From contig NZ_LR732330.1 in assembly GCF_902506325.1 (NCBI RefSeq), positions 682,001 through 746,000 on the forward strand: 64,000 nt of DNA, written 5' to 3'. The DNA is from Limnobacter sp. 130. Lineage in GTDB: Bacteria; Pseudomonadota; Gammaproteobacteria; Burkholderiales; Burkholderiaceae_B. This document shows positions 38,101-46,508 of this stretch, one piece after another. The stretch's first letter is position 1; each line of letters starts with the position of its first letter. A program made the position numbers and the translations under genes. Under the pieces are notes generated by a model. The model did no database searches, was not told the origin of the DNA, and saw only the letters and a program-made list of their open reading frames with translations.

Positions 38101-38384
38101 CCTGGCAACCACCCAATGCCTTGCACCCCACCATTGATGTACACACGCCCTTGGTGTTTGAACTGATCGACACCTGGAACGGCCGCAGCCTGGGTGGCTG
38201 CCAGTACCACGTGGCACACCCTGGCGGGCGCAACTACGATATTTTCCCGGTGAATGCCTTTGAAGCGGAAAGTCGCAGGTTGACGCGCTTTTTCCGCATG
38301 GGCCACACCCAAGGAAAGGTTAGTGTAAAAAGCCCAAGTGGAAGACCTGAGTTCCCCATCACACTGGACCTAAGATGGTGTTAG
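35109..38384 (+). CDS. Transglutaminase-like protease domain fused to a DUF2126 putative amidoligase
   Basis: 1091 residues from a GTG start at 35109 (VSIHVALRHITRYRYD is the usual start of this family). N-terminal part (1-about 290): bacterial transglutaminase N domain then a transglutaminase core with Cys in SGSGSCRDTAWL, His in DLHAWCEVYL and Asp in GLDPTSG. The remainder (about 350-1091) is DUF2126 (COG4196), predicted to be an amidoligase of the GCS/GS-like fold; LGTRLHDQFML and NHPGLSYLFSG are parts of it. It forms the first gene of module A with the ATP-grasp and second transglutaminase genes, a system predicted to build and cut peptide or amide modifications. Confidence 0.87.
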   Translation: MSIHVALRHITRYRYDRLINLGPQVVRLRPAPHCRTRILSYSMKVLPQTHFINWQQDPQSNYLGRLIFPERTGMMEIAVDLVAEMSVLNPFDFFLEEAAEYFPFKYDASLDQELAPYLVPCHTGKAFNAYMAELNLSRVKTIDFLVALNQDLAGRIKYLIRMEPGVQTPDETLNSGSGSCRDTAWLMVQIFRRLGMAARFASGYLIQLTSDVKAIDGPDGPEKDFTDLHAWCEVYLPGAGWIGLDPTSGLLAGEGHIPLACTPEPGSAAPITGTLDECEVEFEHEMSVQRIYESPRTSKPYTEAQWKGIEALGFEVDKALDALDVRLTMGGEPTFVANTDRGAAEWNVDALGPTKRDYGIKMLNKLAKYYGKGGFYHFGQGKWYPGEQLPRWALSMYWLKSGEAIWKNPKLLSHEQVDGKATNATAKQFMEELCSRLGLHPRYVMPGFEDAWYYMWRERKLPVNVDPFDSRLDDPLERKRLNKVFTQGLTEEVGYCLPIQSAKGQWRTGRWFLRDERLYLVPGDSPMGYRLPLDSQPWVAKKDFPYTIPADPFAPAAPFRMALQKPGAKTGAADDTEPVLKESATHVVRTAMCVQVRNGHLYVFMPPLEVLDDYLELVARIEDTAEAMNQPVVLEGYPPPRDKRLTMLQVTPDPGVLEVNVQPSKTWAELLHLTNNLYEDARLIGLSTEKFMLDGRHSGTGGGNHFVMGGETPENSPFLRRPDLLGSLLRYWHNHPGLSYLFSGLFIGPTSQAPRVDEARSDQVHELELALTELGRQMQKYAGNPPPWIIDRLLRNILIDSTGNTHRSEFCIDKLYSPDTSTGRLGLLELRAFEMPPNAQMSLAQQLLLRALIAKFWKTPYTGRLVKWGTRLHDQFMLSTFVKNDMADVVADLQAAGFPFQLDWFAPHFAFRFPKMGDFSSRGVEVEIFSALEPWHVLGEEGAPGGTVRYVDSSLERVEVKVKNFVDERYTLTCNGVQVPLHRSGTEGEYVAGVRYRAWQPPNALHPTIDVHTPLVFELIDTWNGRSLGGCQYHVAHPGGRNYDIFPVNAFEAESRRLTRFFRMGHTQGKVSVKSPSGRPEFPITLDLRWC

Positions 38385-38415
38385 GCATTTACAATAGGGC
38401 ACCGAACTTTAGGCA

Positions 38416-40989
38416 ATGACCGCTTTGAGCGCGAACCCGAACACCACCCTTGCAAATGTTGAGGTGCCCTGGCAACAGAGCATCCTACAAGGCACCAGTG
38501 CGTACTACAGCGAGCTGGCGGTCAAGGGCGTTCTTCGACCTGTCTGGGCTGACTTTGTCAACCGATTACCCACCACGGGGCTTAGCGATCACCTGGACAG
38601 CAAACTGAATGCGCTGGCCAAGCAAATTCGCGACAACGGCATTACCTACAATGTTTACGCAGACCATGCACAAGGCACATCACGCCCATGGTCTCTCGAT
38701 TTGCTGCCCTTCATCATCGACCAAGCCGATTGGGCTGTACTTCAAGCCGGCATTGCCCAGCGCGCGCGCCTGCTAAATGCAATGATGGCCGATGTGTACG
38801 GCAAGCGCGAACTGCTCTCCAAAAGTCTGCTACCCGCCGATTTGGTGTACGGGCATTCTGGCTACTTGCCACAAATGCAAGGCACCGAACCTCAAAATGG
38901 GGTGTGGCTGCACATGGTAGCATTTGACTTGGGCCGCAGTCCCGATGGCAAATGGTGGGTGATTACCCACCGCATGCAGGCACCTTCCGGTCTCGGTTAT
39001 GCCCTTGAAAACCGCTTGAGCATTTCGCGCAGTTTCACGCGTGGTTTCCGCGAAATGCACATTCAGCATTTGGCGGGGTTTTACCGCGACTACATCGACG
39101 GCATACGCAGACTTTCACCCAAAGGTGACAATGCACGCATTGCCCTGATGACCCCGGGCCCCTACAACGAAACCTATTTTGAACACACCTACCTGGCGCG
39201 CTACCTGGGCATATCGTTGGTTGAAGGCAGTGACCTGACCGTACGCAACAACCATGTATTCCTGAAAACGGTAAACGGGCTTGAACCCATCGATGGCCTG
39301 ATTCGCCGTACCGACGACCAGTGGCTGGACCCACTTGAGCTGCGCGAAGACTCGCAACTGGGTGTTCCCGGCTTGCTGCAGGCCATTCGCACTGGCGGCG
39401 TAGTCATGGCCAACATGCCGGGCTCCGGCTGGTTGGAAAGCCCGGCCATTCATGGCTTCATGCCAGGTCTTGGCCAACATTACCTTCAGGAAGATTTGCT
39501 GCTGCCCAGCGTACCGAGTTGGTGGTGTGGGGAATCACCCGCCTGGGCGCAAGCCAGCGAAAGGCTGAACAACCTGGTGATTAAATCCACAGGGCCAAAC
39601 CGGCGCGGGCGAACCATGGATTCGATCATGGGCTCCGAGCTCGATGAAATCGAGAAACGCGCATGGTTGTCGAAGATCAGCCAACGGCCTTCGCAGTACA
39701 CCTTGCAGGAATTAATACCGCTCTCGCGCGTGCCCATTTGGACCGGCGCAGGTGGCATTGAAGAACGCGCCATGATGCTGCGACTATTCGCAGTGACCGA
39801 CGGGCAAGGCAATTACACGGTCATGCCCGGCGGACTAACCCGCGTGGCAGGCGACCAAAATGGCATTGTGAGCATGCAAAAAGGTGGCACCAGCCTGGAC
39901 ACCTGGGTGCGCAGTGGCGAACCCGTAGAACGCACCACCAACCTGAAAGAAAAGCTACAAGCCAAAGATTTGCAAGCGTTGCGTAGACCTGTTTCCAGCC
40001 GAGCCGCTGAACACCTGTTCTGGTTGGGGCGTTACACCGAGCGCGCCAGTTTTTCCCTTCGCTTGTTGATGCGCGCCCAATTGCTGCTGAACGAGGAAGA
40101 ATACCTGGACCCCACCACGCTCGGCCTGTTGCATGAATTGTGCGGCAAACAGGGCTTAAGCACTGAACTGGACCCGGCCGAACCGTTGACTCAAGATGAA
40201 CTGGAAACCAATATTCTTGAAAGGCTGTGGTACAAAACCGGCGTGGATGCACCTGCCGCGGTGGGTTTGGCAGGTCAACTGAATGGACTGGCCAACGTGG
40301 CGGGTCAACTGCGCGAGCGCTTAAGCAGTGGCCACTGGCGCCTGTTGAACGATTGCGCCAAAGTGCTGACCGAACCCGAATGGGTTCGTTTCCAGCGCAC
40401 CTTGCCCACTTCATCACTTGAACAGGTACAGTTGTATTTGTTGGCCATGCACGGTGAACAAAGCGACCACATGACCCGCGACAATGGCTGGCGCTTTTTA
40501 CAGCTAGGGCGTCAGCTTGAACGCCTGTGCGGTGCCTGCGACTGCTTGTTGTCAATGACGAGCATGCCCGGGCGTGCCGGTGAACATGGTTTGGCCCTTG
40601 CCATTGCGCTTGCAGACAGCACGATTACTTACAGGTCGCGCTACCAGCACCGTTTTGAATGGTTGCCCACACTCGACCTGCTGATTTTTGACGAAGACGC
40701 GCCCTATGCCATTCGCCGAATTCTGTATAAGCTGGACATTGTGATCGACCGTTTGCCTGGCGATACCAGTCAAATACGCCAATTGTTCGACAGCGTGTAC
40801 CGCAATGGCGACATGCCCAAGGGACTTAGCCTTGAGGGGTTGCAACCACCCTTCCCGGCCGAAACAGGGCGTCAGTTGCGTGTTTGGTTGCAAGAATTAC
40901 TCGATACCGCCCACAAGGTTTCCGACCTGGTCGGCGCTCAATATTTCAGACTGGCTGAATTGCCCGATCAAGTCATTCAGGGAAGATAA
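38416..40989 (+). CDS. Circularly permuted ATP-grasp (DUF404/407) fused to alpha-E (DUF403) domain
   Basis: 857 residues. Part 1 (about 1-480) is the circularly permuted ATP-grasp of COG2308, recognisable by NGVWLHMVAFDLGRSPDGKWWVITHRMQAPSG..LENRLSISRSF and DDQWLDPLELREDSQLGVPGLLQA. Part 2 (about 530-857) is an alpha-E helical domain of COG2307 (RAAEHLFWLGRYTERASFSLRLLMRAQ). In module B the same two parts are separate genes. ATP-grasp ligases couple carboxylates to amines with ATP; the product here is unknown. It is 32 nt after the transglutaminase-amidoligase gene. Confidence 0.87.
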   Translation: MTALSANPNTTLANVEVPWQQSILQGTSAYYSELAVKGVLRPVWADFVNRLPTTGLSDHLDSKLNALAKQIRDNGITYNVYADHAQGTSRPWSLDLLPFIIDQADWAVLQAGIAQRARLLNAMMADVYGKRELLSKSLLPADLVYGHSGYLPQMQGTEPQNGVWLHMVAFDLGRSPDGKWWVITHRMQAPSGLGYALENRLSISRSFTRGFREMHIQHLAGFYRDYIDGIRRLSPKGDNARIALMTPGPYNETYFEHTYLARYLGISLVEGSDLTVRNNHVFLKTVNGLEPIDGLIRRTDDQWLDPLELREDSQLGVPGLLQAIRTGGVVMANMPGSGWLESPAIHGFMPGLGQHYLQEDLLLPSVPSWWCGESPAWAQASERLNNLVIKSTGPNRRGRTMDSIMGSELDEIEKRAWLSKISQRPSQYTLQELIPLSRVPIWTGAGGIEERAMMLRLFAVTDGQGNYTVMPGGLTRVAGDQNGIVSMQKGGTSLDTWVRSGEPVERTTNLKEKLQAKDLQALRRPVSSRAAEHLFWLGRYTERASFSLRLLMRAQLLLNEEEYLDPTTLGLLHELCGKQGLSTELDPAEPLTQDELETNILERLWYKTGVDAPAAVGLAGQLNGLANVAGQLRERLSSGHWRLLNDCAKVLTEPEWVRFQRTLPTSSLEQVQLYLLAMHGEQSDHMTRDNGWRFLQLGRQLERLCGACDCLLSMTSMPGRAGEHGLALAIALADSTITYRSRYQHRFEWLPTLDLLIFDEDAPYAIRRILYKLDIVIDRLPGDTSQIRQLFDSVYRNGDMPKGLSLEGLQPPFPAETGRQLRVWLQELLDTAHKVSDLVGAQYFRLAELPDQVIQGR

Positions 40990-40993
40990 ATCA

Positions 40994-41911
40994 ATGACCT
41001 TCTCCGAAAGAAGAAAGGTGACCCATGTCACCGACTACGACTATCACCAACCCGCAGAGTGCGCTCAGCAAATTTGTATCCTCCAACCGCAGGAAGGAGT
41101 AGGCATGCAAGCAGGCCCCTTGCGCAAGGGGCAAAAGCTGATTTCGCACAGTTTGAAAATTCGGCCAAACCCTTCAAGCGTGCAAAGCAACACCGATGCA
41201 TTCGGCAATGTGGTTCATCACTTTGAGATGAATTACCCACATGACAATCTGGAAGTGCTCAGTGAAAGTGAAGTCGAGGTGAGCAGCTTTTTGCACACAG
41301 GTCCAATCGATGATTTGATCAGCCCAAGCTGGAATGATTTGGTAGACCAGTTGCGCTATCAGGCCGGTCAGGCGATTTCAAGCGATTATCAGTTCAGGTT
41401 TGAATCCAAGCATGTGCCGCTGCTCGACTCGCTTCGCGATTACGGCAGTCTTGATTTCTGGCCAGGCCGTCAAATTGTGCATGCAGGGCAAGCGCTCATG
41501 CAGCGTATTTTTCGTGAGTTCAGCTATCAAAGCGGATCAACCACCATTCACACCACCGTTGAAGAAGTGATGCAAAGCCGCGAAGGTGTTTGCCAGGACT
41601 TTGCGCATGTGATGTTGGGCGTACTCCGTTCACTTGGACTTTCAGCGCGCTATGTGAGTGGTTATATGCTGACTGAACCACCGCCCGGGCAGCCCAAGCT
41701 GCTGGGCGCCGATGCCAGCCATGCTTGGGCATCGCTTTGGTGCGGGCCTGATGTGGGCTGGGTCGACTTCGACCCGACCAACAACCAGTTACCGGACACG
41801 CGCTACGTGACTGTAGCGATTGGGCGTGACTATGCTGATGTGCCACCGATGCGCGGGGTTGTGCATGGGGGTGGAGAGCATACGTTGATGGTGGCTGTAA
41901 CGGTGTTCTGA
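40994..41911 (+). CDS. Transglutaminase-like protease family protein
   Basis: 305 residues from ATG 40994, four nt after the ATP-grasp gene stop. A beta-sandwich N domain (about 1-150) precedes the transglutaminase core: Cys in REGVCQDFAHVMLG, Tyr/Ser in ARYVSGYM, His in ADASHAWASLW and Asp in WVDFDPTNNQ. A 63-residue longer reading that overlaps the upstream gene is rejected. It probably removes or cross-links the modification laid down by the ATP-grasp protein (inference from gene context). Confidence 0.87.
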   Translation: MTFSERRKVTHVTDYDYHQPAECAQQICILQPQEGVGMQAGPLRKGQKLISHSLKIRPNPSSVQSNTDAFGNVVHHFEMNYPHDNLEVLSESEVEVSSFLHTGPIDDLISPSWNDLVDQLRYQAGQAISSDYQFRFESKHVPLLDSLRDYGSLDFWPGRQIVHAGQALMQRIFREFSYQSGSTTIHTTVEEVMQSREGVCQDFAHVMLGVLRSLGLSARYVSGYMLTEPPPGQPKLLGADASHAWASLWCGPDVGWVDFDPTNNQLPDTRYVTVAIGRDYADVPPMRGVVHGGGEHTLMVAVTVF

Positions 41912-41952
41912 GTTGCGCGTCGTTCAGCCAGTTGCTTGTTGGCCTCCACGCT

Positions 41953-41988
41953 TGTCGCATCATCCCGCCAAGGCGGGAGGGTGCGACA
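41953..41988. terminator. Long hairpin between convergent transglutaminase and lysS genes
   Basis: TGTCGCATCATCCCGCC (41953-41969) pairs with GGCGGGAGGGTGCGACA (41972-41988) over 17 positions with two wobble pairs and a 2-nt loop. No T run follows on either side. It is placed between convergent ends, so a two-way stop for transcription or a REP-type element are the options. Confidence 0.5.
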
Positions 41989-42066
41989 CGTGAGGTGAGC
42001 ATTTCACTTGCGGTGAACACAAACCGCGCAGGAGACTGAATCACGCCCGCGCGGTGCAAATTTGAC

Positions 42067-43599
42067 TTAGTCCTCGCGCCGTAGGTGCGGAAACAAAATC
42101 ACGTCCCGAATATTCGGGCTGTCGGTGATCAGCATCATCAAACGGTCAATACCGATGCCACAACCACCAGTGGGTGGCATGCCGTATTCAAGCGCACGAA
42201 TAAAGTCAGCGTCGTAGAACATGGCTTCATCATCGCCTGCCTCTTTCGCCTCAACCTGCTTTTTGAATCGATCCGCCTGGTCTTCCGGGTCGTTCAACTC
42301 AGAGAACCCGTTGGCAATTTCACGGCCCGTAATGAACAACTCAAAGCGCTCGGTGATTTGTGAATTCGCATCGGATGCTCGCGCCAAAGGCGACACCTCA
42401 ACCGGGTAGTCCACAATGAACGTGGGTTCCCACAACAGGCTTTCAGATGTTTCTTCAAACAGGGCCAACTGCAAAGCACCGATGCCTGCGTTTTTCAATG
42501 CAGGCTCTTTGTCCACATGCACTCCCTTCTTGGCCAAGGCCTGCTTCAGGTAGTCGATATTCTGCAAATCTTCCGTGCCGTATTCGGGGAAATACTTTTG
42601 AATCGCCTCAACAATCGTTAAGCGTGCAAACGGCTTGGACAAATCAAGCTCACGACCCTGGTAAGTCAAGCTTGCACTGCCGGTTGCTGTAGTGGCCACG
42701 TGTTGAATCACCTGCTCGGTGAAGTCCATTAGGTCGCGGTAATTCCAATACGCCGCATAGAATTCCATCATGGTGAATTCAGGGTTGTGGCGCGGGCTGA
42801 CCCCTTCATTGCGGAAGTTGCGGTTGATCTCGAACACGCGCTCGAAGCCACCCACAATCAGGCGTTTCAAATACAGTTCAGGCGCAATGCGCAGGTACAT
42901 TTCCATGTCCAGTGCATTGTGGTGTGTGACGAATGGTTTGGCCGAGGCACCGCCAGGAATCACATGCAACATCGGCGTTTCCACTTCCAGAAACCCGTGA
43001 TTGGTCATGAAATTTCGAATCGAGGACATGCCTTTGGAACGCGTCACAAAGGTGTCGCGTGTTTGCTCGGAAACGATCAAATCCACGTAACGCTGACGGT
43101 ATTTGATTTCCTGATCAGCCAAGCCATGAAATTTGTCGGGCAGCGGGCGCAGGCTTTTTGCCAACAAATGAATTTCCGTGCAGTGCACACTCAATTCACC
43201 TTTGTTGGTTTTGAACAGCTTGCCTTTGGCCGCAACGATATCGCCCAAATCCCAGTGCTTGAATTCGCCGTGAACGTCTTCGCCCACGCCTTCATTGTTG
43301 ATGTAAAACTGAATGCGACCAGTGCCGTCTTGCACGGTTGCAAAACTGGCCTTGCCCATCACACGTTTCAGCATCATACGGCCAGAAACTGACACCTCAA
43401 TGCCTTGCGGATCAAGTGTTTCTTTGTCCAGCAAACCGTAATGTGCGTGCAAATCGGCAGCGCGGTGTTCAGGCTTGAAGCTGTTGGGGAAAGGCTGACC
43501 TTTCTCGCGCAATTTGCTCAGCTTGCCACGTCGCTCGGCAATAATCTGGTTCTCGTCGACTGGCATTTCGTCGCCAGCGGCTTGTGTTTTGTCGTTCAT
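42067..43599 (-). CDS. lysS: Lysyl-tRNA synthetase (class II)
   Basis: 510 residues. An N-terminal OB-fold anticodon-binding domain (about 65-165, [29 protein letters not shown]) is followed by the class II catalytic core: motif 1 [20 protein letters not shown], motif 2 [20 protein letters not shown] and motif 3 [27 protein letters not shown]. It charges tRNA-Lys. It lies 3 nt after the prfB stop on the same strand, the prfB-lysS order known from E. coli. Confidence 0.97.
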   Translation of the reverse strand: MNDKTQAAGDEMPVDENQIIAERRGKLSKLREKGQPFPNSFKPEHRAADLHAHYGLLDKETLDPQGIEVSVSGRMMLKRVMGKASFATVQDGTGRIQFYINNEGVGEDVHGEFKHWDLGDIVAAKGKLFKTNKGELSVHCTEIHLLAKSLRPLPDKFHGLADQEIKYRQRYVDLIVSEQTRDTFVTRSKGMSSIRNFMTNHGFLEVETPMLHVIPGGASAKPFVTHHNALDMEMYLRIAPELYLKRLIVGGFERVFEINRNFRNEGVSPRHNPEFTMMEFYAAYWNYRDLMDFTEQVIQHVATTATGSASLTYQGRELDLSKPFARLTIVEAIQKYFPEYGTEDLQNIDYLKQALAKKGVHVDKEPALKNAGIGALQLALFEETSESLLWEPTFIVDYPVEVSPLARASDANSQITERFELFITGREIANGFSELNDPEDQADRFKKQVEAKEAGDDEAMFYDADFIRALEYGMPPTGGCGIGIDRLMMLITDSPNIRDVILFPHLRRED

Positions 43600-43602
43600 G
43601 GT

Positions 43603-44707
43603 TTAGATACCTTGCTTCAAGCTGGCTTCAATGAATGGGTCGAGGTCGCCATCGAGTACACGCTGGGTGTTGGAAATTTCAACACCAGTGCGCAGGTCTT
43701 TGATACGGCTGTTGTCCAGCACATAGCTGCGAATTTGGTGGCCCCAGCCCACATCGGTTTTGGTGTCTTCCAAAGCCTGTTGCTCGGCCATGCGCTTGCG
43801 CATTTCGAACTCATACAGTTTGGCTTTCAACATGCCCCAGGCTTCATCGCGGTTGCGGTGCTGCGAACGGTCGTTTTGACACTGCACCACAATGCCTGTG
43901 GGTATGTGGGTTAGGCGAACAGCCGAGTCGGTTTTGTTGATGTGCTGACCACCCGCGCCACTGGCACGGTAGGTGTCGGTTCGCACATCGGCGGGGTTGA
44001 TGTCGATCTCGAATGAGTCATCCACTTCAGGGTACACAAACAGGGAAGCAAATGAGGTGTGTCGCCCACCCGAGGAATCGAAAGGTGATTTGCGAACCAA
44101 ACGGTGTACGCCGGTTTCGGTGCGCAGGTAACCAAACGCATACTCACCTTCCACCTTGATGGTGGCCGATTTAACGCCGGCCACTTCACCGTCAGACTGT
44201 TCCATCACCTCGACCTTGAAGCCCTTGCGTTCGCAATAGCGCAGGTATTGGCGCAATAAAATGCTGGCCCAGTCTTGGGCTTCGGTGCCACCGGCACCTG
44301 CAGTAATGTCGATGAAGCAGTTGGCCGGGTCGGCCGGGTTGCTAAACATGCGGCGGAATTCGAGGTCAGCAATGATTTTTTCGTATTCGGCGACATCGCC
44401 TTCAATGGCTTCCAGCGCATCGAAGTCGCCCTCGGCCTGGGCCATTTCGACCAGTTCCTGTGCGTCGCTAATATTGGATTGCACGGTGTTCATGGTCACC
44501 ACGACGCCATCGAGCATCTTTTTCTCTTTGCCCAGCTCTTGTGCATGTTTGGGATCATTCCAAACATTGGGGTCTTCCAGTTCGGCGTCAACTACTGTGA
44601 GTCGCTCGGCCTTGCGGTCGACGTCAAAGATACCTCCGCAACTGGCCAGCACGGTCGGCTTGGTCAGTCAGGGCGTTGATGATGGCATTCAGGCGTTCGG
44701 CTTCCAT
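43603..44707 (-). CDS. prfB: Peptide chain release factor 2, with programmed +1 frameshift
   Basis: RF2 of 367 residues, made only if ribosomes shift frame. The ATG is at 44707; 27 codons run to CTT (44629-44627) and meet in-frame TGA (44626-44624). Shifting +1 resumes with GAC at 44625 and continues 340 codons. The joined protein has SPF ([14 protein letters not shown]..) tripeptide anticodon region and GGQ in [18 protein letters not shown]2 reads UGA and UAA. Low RF2 slows UGA termination and favours the shift, which is autoregulation. Plain gene finders report only the second part. Confidence 0.95.
44623..44637 (-). other. Programmed +1 ribosomal frameshift site of prfB
   Basis: GGAGG (44637-44633), the internal Shine-Dalgarno, stands 3 nt before CTT-TGA-C (44629-44623). 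This is the canonical RF2 signal: CTT slips to TTT and the next codon read is GAC. Confidence 0.95.
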
Positions 44708-44759
44708 GTTTCTCTAATGTATTCAATGTGCGTAACCCGATATTGTAACGCAAGCCGCC

Positions 44760-46508
44760 TTACAACACATGCTCCACAATGATTTGCACCGCATCGCCGC
44801 CGGTGAAAGTGTCCCGTTCAAACCGGTAAGCCAGTTTCACTTTGGCCGGCAGTGCCTCTACTGCTCGCCAACGCAAGGCCACGAAGGTTTTCCCATCGCG
44901 GCGCAAGGTGAACTTGCTGTGTGCGTTTTTCAGCAAACGGTGCTCCAGCACCTCAAATTCATCACAAAACAGAGGAGCCGGGAAGCCCTGCCCCCACACC
45001 TGTGTGTCCAGCAAATCCACAGCGCTGGCTGCAATGTAGTCGGCGGGAATGGAACCATCGGTTTCGACCACCTGTGTTAGCGCACTGGGGTCGCTTAAAT
45101 CAAGAATGGCTTTGGCAAATTCAATTTTGAATTGCTCAATGGCGCCCTCGGCAATGGTTAAGCCAGCCGCCATGGCGTGCCCGCCGAACTTGGGCATGCT
45201 GCCTTCGGGCAGGCGTTTGCACACCAAATCAAGCACATCGCGCAAATGCACGCCCTGCACGGAACGGCCACTGCCTTTCCAGAAGCCGTCGTCGCCGGGG
45301 GCCAAGGCAATGGTGGGGCGATACAGGCGTTCTTTGATGCGAGACGCCAAAATACCGATGACACCCTGATGCCAGGTGCCGTGCGCCACCACAATGCCCG
45401 CAGCAGGTTCGTCCTGGCTGATGAATTTTTCAATGTCTTCCAGCGCATCGCGCTTCATGTCCGCTTCAATGCGCTTGCGTTCTTCGTTCATTTTCCCAAG
45501 CTGGGCGGCCAAGGCGCTGGCCTCGGCGGCATCGTCAGCCAGCAAGGTGCGAATGCCAATGGCCATGTCGGCCAGGCGGCCAGCGGCATTCAGGCGCGGG
45601 CCCAATGCGAAACCCATGTCGGCGGCTGTGGCCTTGCGGGGATCACGGCTGGCCTCATGAAACAAGGCCAGCATGCCCGGCTGGGCGCGGCCTGCGCGTA
45701 TGCGCTGTAAACCGTGCGCCACCAAGCGGCGGTTGTTCGCATCCAGCTTCACCACATCGGCCACGGTACCAAGCGCAACAAGGTCAAGCAGCGCATCAAT
45801 GCGGGGTTGGCTGGCGGCATCGAACACGCCGCGTTCGCGCAACACGGCACGGGTGGCCAGCAACACATAAAACATCACGCCCACCCCGGCAATCGATTTG
45901 CTGGGAAATTCACAACCTGGCTGGTTGGGGTTCACAATGGCCAAGGCTTGCGGCAGTTGCTCGCCAGGCAAGTGGTGGTCGGTCACAATCACGCCAATAC
46001 CCAGCTCATTGGCCTCATTCACGCCGTCAACACTGGCAATGCCGTTGTCCACGGTCACCAGCAAATCAGGTTCAAACTGCTGCGCCGCCAGCTGAACAAT
46101 TTCAGGGCTTAGGCCGTAACCATATTCAAAGCGGTTGGGCACCAAAAAATCAATGTGGTACTTGGCGGCTTCTTCATCGGCGCCCAGGCTTTGCAGCAGC
46201 ATGCGCAAGCCGCGCACGCCCACCGCTGTCGCAGTTGCGCCATCGCAATCGTAATCACCCACAATCACGATGCGCGCACCGGCTTCCAGTGCATCTGCCA
46301 AAATTTCTGCGGCTTGATCAATTCCTTTGAGTTGAGCAGGCGGAATCAAATCAGCCAGTTTGGTTTCTGCTTCAGCTTGGGTATCGACTCCGCGCGTGGC
46401 CATTAAACGGGCCAACAAAGGGTGCATGCCTTGGCTGCGAAGTACAGCCTCAACTTGCGGACGTGGCGTTCGAACCCGGTGCTGAACCGCATTGTTCAAA
46501 GTGTTCAT
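44760..46508 (-). CDS. recJ: Single-stranded-DNA-specific exonuclease RecJ
   Basis: 582 residues. DHH-family motifs: VIVGDYDCDGATATAVG (motif I), TVDNGIASVDG and VIVTDHHLPG (motif III, DHH), then the DHHA1 domain with GGHAMAAGL. It degrades 5' single-stranded DNA in recombination and mismatch repair. The ATG at 46508 overlaps the stop of the upstream gene (ATGA) and has GGAGG 7 nt upstream, which decides between it and the Met 5 codons earlier. It is coupled to the rpfE-like gene. Confidence 0.95.
   Translation of the reverse strand: MNTLNNAVQHRVRTPRPQVEAVLRSQGMHPLLARLMATRGVDTQAEAETKLADLIPPAQLKGIDQAAEILADALEAGARIVIVGDYDCDGATATAVGVRGLRMLLQSLGADEEAAKYHIDFLVPNRFEYGYGLSPEIVQLAAQQFEPDLLVTVDNGIASVDGVNEANELGIGVIVTDHHLPGEQLPQALAIVNPNQPGCEFPSKSIAGVGVMFYVLLATRAVLRERGVFDAASQPRIDALLDLVALGTVADVVKLDANNRRLVAHGLQRIRAGRAQPGMLALFHEASRDPRKATAADMGFALGPRLNAAGRLADMAIGIRTLLADDAAEASALAAQLGKMNEERKRIEADMKRDALEDIEKFISQDEPAAGIVVAHGTWHQGVIGILASRIKERLYRPTIALAPGDDGFWKGSGRSVQGVHLRDVLDLVCKRLPEGSMPKFGGHAMAAGLTIAEGAIEQFKIEFAKAILDLSDPSALTQVVETDGSIPADYIAASAVDLLDTQVWGQGFPAPLFCDEFEVLEHRLLKNAHSKFTLRRDGKTFVALRWRAVEALPAKVKLAYRFERDTFTGGDAVQIIVEHVL

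Noticed and set aside
39821-40555. 244-codon antisense frame within the ATP-grasp/alpha-E gene
   Set aside because: No family features and it lies fully inside a gene with strong motifs on the other strand.
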